From Chloroflexota bacterium (GTDB lineage: Bacteria; Chloroflexota; UBA4733), in the NCBI GenBank assembly GCA_023489405.1, contig JAMDCW010000095.1, positions 16,582 to 27,883 of the forward strand: DNA of 11,302 nucleotides, given 5' to 3'. The notes under the pieces were generated by a model. The model was given only the letters and a program-made list of their open reading frames with translations, made no database searches and had not been told where the DNA came from. The position numbers were made by a program, and so were the translations under genes. Shown piece after piece: positions 7,821-11,302 of the stretch (position 1 is the stretch's first letter; each line of letters starts with the position of its first letter).

Positions 7821-7834
7821 CCTCAGCAGTGAGG
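7821..7834 (+). promoter_or_regulatory. Small hairpin in the groESL leader, next to the ribosome binding site
   Basis: CCTCA, loop GCAG, TGAGG form a perfect five-pair stem ending four bases before the AGGAG ribosome binding site (7838-7842) of groES. An alternative weaker pairing of TGAG at 7812-7815 with CTCA at 7822-7825 is possible. A role in translation or mRNA stability is speculation; a five-pair stem can arise by chance. Confidence 0.3.
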
Positions 7835-7851
7835 GTCAGGAGAAAAGAACC

Positions 7852-8145
7852 TTGGGAGACAAGATCAAGCCATTAGGAGATCGTGTTGTGCTCGAAGCTG
7901 AAACGAAAGAAGAGACGACCCGCGGCGGGATCGTTCTTCCTGATACAGCCAAAGAGAAGCCTCAAGAAGGGCGGATAGTCGCCACAGGACCAGGGCGGCG
8001 CTTGGATTCTGGGCAGCTTGTACCGATCGAGGTCAAGGTCGGCGACAAAGTTTTGTACGCGAAGTATTCTGGAACCGAAGTCAAAGTTGATGACAAAGAA
8101 TATCTCATAGTGCGCGAGGCCGATATTCTCGCGGTGCTTTCCTAA
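7852..8145 (+). CDS. groES: Co-chaperonin GroES (Cpn10)
   Basis: The protein has 97 residues, the normal Cpn10 length. It caps the GroEL ring as a heptamer and encloses the folding substrate in the cytoplasm. Visible family features are IKPLGDRVVLE at the N-terminus, the mobile loop with TTRGGIVLPD at about 22-31 that docks on GroEL, EGRIVATGPG, VGDKVLYAKYSGTEVK, and the end YLIVREADILAVL. The start is TTG at 7852, with AGGAG nine bases upstream; no ATG or GTG start gives a sensible N-terminus. It is first in the operon, with groEL starting 37 bases after its stop. Regulation by HrcA is expected from the CIRCE site upstream. Confidence 0.98.
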   Translation: MGDKIKPLGDRVVLEAETKEETTRGGIVLPDTAKEKPQEGRIVATGPGRRLDSGQLVPIEVKVGDKVLYAKYSGTEVKVDDKEYLIVREADILAVLS

Positions 8146-8182
8146 GAAGTAGTGGTAGTACTGAGAAGAAAGAGGTCTAGAC

Positions 8183-9808
8183 GTGGCAAAGCAACTGGCA
8201 TTCAACGAGGAGGCACGCGCCTCCTTGAAGAAAGGCGTCGATATTCTCGCCGACGCCGTCAAGACGACGTTGGGTCCGAAGGGCCGGAACGTTGCTCTGG
8301 ATAAGAAATTTGGGGCTCCCACCATCACTCACGATGGTGTATCGGTGGCTAAGGAGATCGAGCTCAAAGATCCCTTCGAAAACATGGGTGCTGCCCTCCT
8401 TAAGGAGGCGGCAACCAAGACCAATGACGTAGCCGGCGATGGAACGACGACTGCTACCGTACTCGCTCAGGCTATCGTCACCGAAGGCATTCGCAATCTT
8501 GCTGCCGGCTCTAACCCCATGCTGTTGCAGCGGGGCACTCAAAAGGCTGCCACTCAGGCAGTAGAGGCAATTCGCCAGCTAGCCATCCCTGTGAAGGGCA
8601 AGGAGGATCTTGCGGAGATCGCCGCAATCTCCGCCGCCGACCAGGAAATTGGCGAGCTGCTCTCTGAGGTCATGGACCGGGTCGGCAAGGATGGCGTCAT
8701 CACCGTCGAAGAGAGCCGCGGCATTCGCTATGAGGTCGACTACGTCGAAGGCATGCAGTTCGACCGCGGTTACATCTCACCGTACTTCGTAACGAATGCG
8801 GAGCGCATGGAAGTCGAGCTCAGCGATCCCTATATCCTGATCACCGATAAGAAAATTTCTGCGATCAACGATATCGTGCCCATCCTGGAAAAGGTCGTAC
8901 AGACTGGCAAGAAGGATCTCCTCATCATTGCCGAAGATGTTGACGGAGAAGCGCTCGCGACTCTGGTCGTCAACAAGATGCGTGGCCTGATCAATGCCCT
9001 CGCTGTCAAGGCTCCAGGCTTCGGCGACCGGCGTAAGGAGATGCTTGCTGATATCGCCATCCTGAGCGGTGGCGTGGTGATCAGTGAAGAGACTGGTCGC
9101 AAGCTGGATAGCGCCCGCATTCAAGACCTTGGTCAGGCGCGGCGTGTCACGGCCAATAAAGACATGACGACCATCGTCGAAGGACGTGGATCACGCGATG
9201 CGATCAACGCCCGCATTCGCCAGATTCGCGCTCAGATCGAGGAAGTCACCTCTGACTACGACCGCGAGAAGCTGCAGGAACGCCAGGCAAAGCTCTCAGG
9301 TGGGGTAGCCGTTGTCAAGGTCGGTGCGGCTACTGAGGTCGAGCTCAAAGAGAAAAAGCATCGCGTAGAAGATGCCCTATCCGCTGCTCGCGCCGCGCTC
9401 GAAGAAGGTATCGTCCCAGGCGGTGGTGTCGCCCTGCTCACGATCATGAACAAGATCGATACCACCGGACTTGAAGGAGATGTTCTCGTCGGCGCTCAGA
9501 TCCTCAGGCGAGCGCTGGAAGAGCCGATACGGCAGATTGCCGCTAACGCCGGTCTCGAAGGCTCCGTTGTCGTTGAAACCGTTCGTCGTCTCCAGAAAGA
9601 GAGGAACGATTCGAATGTCGGCTATGACGTCGTCAAGGATCAGTATGTCAATATGATCGAAGCCGGCATCATCGATCCGGCGAAAGTAACGCGCTCAGCA
9701 GTAGAGAATGCGGCGTCGATTGCCGGCATGATCTTGACGACCGAAGCGCTTGTCACCGACATCCCTGAGAAGAAGGAAGCTGCTACCGCTCCGATGCCGG
9801 AGTATTAG
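8183..9808 (+). CDS. groEL: Chaperonin GroEL (Cpn60)
   Basis: The protein has 541 residues and is full length. GroEL forms double heptameric rings that fold proteins in an ATP cycle with GroES. Motifs in order: TLGPKGRNV (phosphate loop near 30), H50-DGVSVAKE with the catalytic D51, G85-DGTTTAT with the metal ligand D86, RGYISPYF in the apical domain, VEDAL with the ATP-hydrolysis Asp D397, and V411-PGGGVAL. All key ATPase residues are present. The start is GTG at 8183 with AGAGG seven bases upstream, giving the usual MAKQLAF beginning. The tail ends in KKEAATAPMPEY and lacks the Gly-Gly-Met repeats found in many GroELs. It is the second gene of the CIRCE-regulated operon and is followed by a strong terminator. 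Some bacteria carry extra GroEL copies; nothing here shows whether this is the only one. Confidence 0.99.
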   Translation: MAKQLAFNEEARASLKKGVDILADAVKTTLGPKGRNVALDKKFGAPTITHDGVSVAKEIELKDPFENMGAALLKEAATKTNDVAGDGTTTATVLAQAIVTEGIRNLAAGSNPMLLQRGTQKAATQAVEAIRQLAIPVKGKEDLAEIAAISAADQEIGELLSEVMDRVGKDGVITVEESRGIRYEVDYVEGMQFDRGYISPYFVTNAERMEVELSDPYILITDKKISAINDIVPILEKVVQTGKKDLLIIAEDVDGEALATLVVNKMRGLINALAVKAPGFGDRRKEMLADIAILSGGVVISEETGRKLDSARIQDLGQARRVTANKDMTTIVEGRGSRDAINARIRQIRAQIEEVTSDYDREKLQERQAKLSGGVAVVKVGAATEVELKEKKHRVEDALSAARAALEEGIVPGGGVALLTIMNKIDTTGLEGDVLVGAQILRRALEEPIRQIAANAGLEGSVVVETVRRLQKERNDSNVGYDVVKDQYVNMIEAGIIDPAKVTRSAVENAASIAGMILTTEALVTDIPEKKEAATAPMPEY

Positions 9809-9829
9809 TCGGTCTTCTCGGAACGTCTA

Positions 9830-9872
9830 GAGGCGCCCAGTATCGATACTGGGCGCCTCACTCTTATTTTTA
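9830..9872 (+). terminator. Intrinsic terminator of groESL (perfect 30-base palindrome plus T tract)
   Basis: Bases 9830-9859 are a perfect inverted repeat, GAGGCGCCCAGTA and its complement around ATCGAT, able to fold a GC-rich stem of 13 or more pairs. CTCTTATTTTTA follows directly. The hairpin begins 21 bases after the groEL stop. There is no T-rich run on the other side, so it acts in the + direction only. Confidence 0.95.
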
Positions 9873-10587
9873 TGGGCCCATAGCCAGGGATCTGGCAAAA
9901 GATGCTTCCTACCCATTCCCTTCGGTCTCCTACGTGAGACTGACCCCAAATGGGGATCTGCGAGAAAGTTTATAGTAGTATTAGGTGGAGTTATTGTGGA
10001 GCCGGTAGATGGACAGATCCCTGCGACGGAGTGGGAGTTCCACCGATAGGTACTCTCCTCCTCAGTTGTTTTTCCTCCTGCGACTGAGCCGGCTCCTACG
10101 CTTGAAGCGTCAATACAGTGCTATGCCGCACACAGAGAAGTATCTTCTCGAGATGATCAACAAAGCGATGTACTCGACCTTCCTCGATTGCTGCGCCCTT
10201 GAAGTCGGCGATGATGCACGTGAACTCGTCGAGCGCAATTCTTCCCAGGATCCTGCGAGTGCCCACGACTCGACAAATTCTTAGGAGACTTCCCACAGGG
10301 AAGTGAAGCGAAAATAGCTCCTACGGTTCATAGCTCTTTTGCCCTGCACCAATTGCTCCCCCCTCCCAGATGATGAAGCACCCCACCGTCTCTTCAAGAA
10401 AGCCCTGGAGTCCAGTACCGCCAGCGGTAGATCGATTCTGAATAGATTGTCAGAATTACCTCCCGCCGAACCACGGAGTTCGTTCTCAAGAGAAAGGATA
10501 CTGCTCCAGCAAGGAGCATGTACTCGGGTAATTGCCTCCTTCTCCCTGGGCTCTGTTTGTATTCATGCTCTCAGAAAGGCGATCGCG
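9873..10587. other. Spacer of about 715 bases without a convincing gene
   Basis: I read this stretch in all frames and saw no family I know. It holds several short inverted repeats: TATGGGCCCATA (9871-9882), GTCTC/GAGAC around CTACGT (9925-9940), CCCC-AAAT-GGGG (9944-9955), ACGCTT-G-AAGCGT (10098-10110) and ACTTCCC-ACA-GGGAAGT (10288-10304). None is followed by a T tract. The 8-mer CTCCTACG occurs three times (9927, 10093, 10318). One short ORF (10009-10284) is listed separately as doubtful. No clear promoter was found for the gene that follows. It may be a decayed gene region, or a leader with structured RNA, or neither. Confidence 0.5.
10009..10284 (+). CDS. Doubtful small ORF, 91 residues, no recognised family
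   Basis: An ATG at 10009 has GTGGAG seven bases upstream, a possible ribosome binding site, and runs to TAG at 10282-10284. The first half is rich in Arg, Leu and Ser and looks non-coding. The second half (from about MPHTEKYLLEMINKAMYS) looks more protein-like, with an acidic helix-forming stretch GDDARELVERN. No membrane segment, signal peptide or known motif is clear. The opposite strand is also open over 10096-10296, so either strand, or neither, may be coding. It could be the tail of a decayed gene. Its position between a strong terminator and a secreted-protein gene gives no hint of function. Confidence 0.2.
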   Translation: MDRSLRRSGSSTDRYSPPQLFFLLRLSRLLRLKRQYSAMPHTEKYLLEMINKAMYSTFLDCCALEVGDDARELVERNSSQDPASAHDSTNS

Positions 10588-11302
10588 ATGAATATCCGCA
10601 GATGGCTTGCCATGATTGCTCTCATTGCGACCGTTTCACTCATTTTTGGCATATCTTTTATAGGAAAACGGCCTCCGCGCGCCGTAACGAGCCAGCGAGC
10701 AACGCCTACAGCTCAACAGACATCGGCTACTGCAAAAATAGTGACCTCATCACGCACCTCTTCTAGTGCACGAGCCCCAATAACCCTTCCGGTATCGAAT
10801 CTTCCACAAGTGCAGATTCTCAGTGTCATCCCCCAGGAGAGCGGGGTGGTCATCAATTATCGCCCAGTTTCTGGCGCGAAAGACTATCGAGTCTTCGAAG
10901 TTTCCCATCCTGGCGTCGTCAAGTACGCAGGAATAGTGCACTACAACGTCAACTGTACTGGCACACCTGAACGCCCACACTGCAGTGGTAAAAATCACTT
11001 CGTCATGCAGGCAGATGGGAAAGTCCCTGTATTCCCCTACCAGGTCAGCACACAAGGAGCCGGCCCGCAGCAGATCACTGTACCGAATGACCAGATACAG
11101 TGGAACTACGCGAAAAAAGAAGAATCGCACATACTCATTGTCCAGGCCGTGAACGAGCTGGGCCCGGTTCCTGCAGGAAATCTCTACAACGATCAGAATC
11201 AGCCGCTTCATCGAGTTCACAAGGAGATGTTGGGCGGCAACGCTGGACTTACCCTCGACGGTAAATATTCCACTAACGGGCAAGGTCCTGCGACCGCCCC
11301 AC
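10588..11302 (+). CDS. Membrane-anchored or secreted protein with Ser/Thr-rich linker and fibronectin-III-like domain, cut at the window edge
   Basis: The ATG at 10588 has AAAGG eight bases upstream and opens a frame that stays open to the right edge, giving at least 238 residues. Residues 3-6 are basic (IRRW), then residues 7-24 are hydrophobic (LAMIALIATVSLIFG), a signal anchor or uncleaved signal peptide with no lipobox Cys. Residues 30-75 are a Ser/Thr/Ala/Gln-rich linker, typical of a flexible surface stalk. From about 78 a beta-rich domain begins (VQILSVIPQ, VVINYRPVSGAKDYRVFEV) and ends near AVNELGPVPAG, the strand order and wording of a fibronectin type III fold. Two cysteines in an NCTGTPERPHCSG loop could form a disulfide outside the cell. 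The rest of the protein, including any catalytic domain, lies beyond the window, so the function cannot be named. The frame is also open upstream to 10318 but has no good earlier start. Confidence 0.8.
   Translation, partial: MNIRRWLAMIALIATVSLIFGISFIGKRPPRAVTSQRATPTAQQTSATAKIVTSSRTSSSARAPITLPVSNLPQVQILSVIPQESGVVINYRPVSGAKDYRVFEVSHPGVVKYAGIVHYNVNCTGTPERPHCSGKNHFVMQADGKVPVFPYQVSTQGAGPQQITVPNDQIQWNYAKKEESHILIVQAVNELGPVPAGNLYNDQNQPLHRVHKEMLGGNAGLTLDGKYSTNGQGPATAP

Noticed and set aside
10096..10296. 66-codon - strand frame that at first looked like a transposase or regulator fragment (ALDEFT, VHRFVDHLEKI)
   Set aside because: I could not match it to any family, no inverted repeats or target duplications flank it, and the + strand is open over the same bases.
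10288..10304. ACTTCCC-ACA-GGGAAGT hairpin as a terminator
   Set aside because: A perfect seven-pair stem, but no T-rich tract follows on either strand.
10518..10766. 82-codon + strand frame overlapping the secreted-protein start
   Set aside because: It is in a different frame from the signal-anchor gene, lacks a good ribosome binding site and its translation is Cys- and Ser-rich without pattern.
10750..11283. 177-codon open frame on the - strand
   Set aside because: It is antisense to the signal-anchor and FnIII-like gene, which has a ribosome binding site and a sensible protein layout; the - strand product shows no domain I recognise.
1..11302. CRISPR array, tRNA, rRNA, insertion sequence or phage genes
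   Set aside because: No regularly spaced repeats, cloverleaf, rRNA stretch, transposase or integrase motifs were seen on either strand.

Overview
The window reads as chromosomal DNA of a Gram-positive-like bacterium of moderate GC. My best guess is Chloroflexota, class Ktedonobacteria. That is inferred from four things: multi-domain membrane glycosyltransferases with C-terminal beta-sandwich modules, a CIRCE-controlled groESL operon, frequent GTG and TTG starts, and GC that looks like the mid-50s percent. No rRNA or other taxonomic marker is present. All recognised genes lie on the + strand.

Region 1 (1-4739) holds three translationally coupled genes joined by ATGA and TGATG stop/start overlaps. 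They are the 3' end of a gene with a C-terminal beta-sandwich domain, a GT39/ArnT-like multi-pass glycosyltransferase with two such domains, and a DUF2723 (TMEM260-like) multi-pass protein ending in the same kind of domain. They look like a membrane glycosylation or envelope-glycan module. The shared C-terminal domain in all three is the most distinctive feature of this half.

Region 2 (4766-7305) holds queA, the tRNA queuosine pathway enzyme, 26 bases after the glycosylation genes. It is followed by a single-domain Cdc48/FtsH-type AAA+ ATPase with an N-terminal domain of about 220 residues that I do not recognise.

Region 3 (7306-7851) has no intact gene. It holds the wreck of a zinc-dependent alcohol dehydrogenase: one frameshift, one internal stop, a lost zinc-binding cysteine, and a deletion of the whole central Rossmann part. 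Its last codons run into the groESL promoter area. A CIRCE operator with one mismatch follows, then a leader of about 110 bases with a small hairpin.

Region 4 (7852-9872) is the groES-groEL operon. groES starts with TTG and groEL with GTG. GroEL lacks the usual Gly-Gly-Met tail. The operon ends in a perfect 30-base palindrome followed by a T tract, a textbook intrinsic terminator.

Region 5 (9873-11302) is a poorly coding spacer of about 715 bases with several small inverted repeats and one doubtful short ORF. After it comes the 5' part of a membrane-anchored or secreted protein (10588 onward, cut by the window edge) with a Ser/Thr/Ala-rich linker and a fibronectin-III-like domain.

I found no CRISPR array, tRNA, insertion sequence or intact mobile element.
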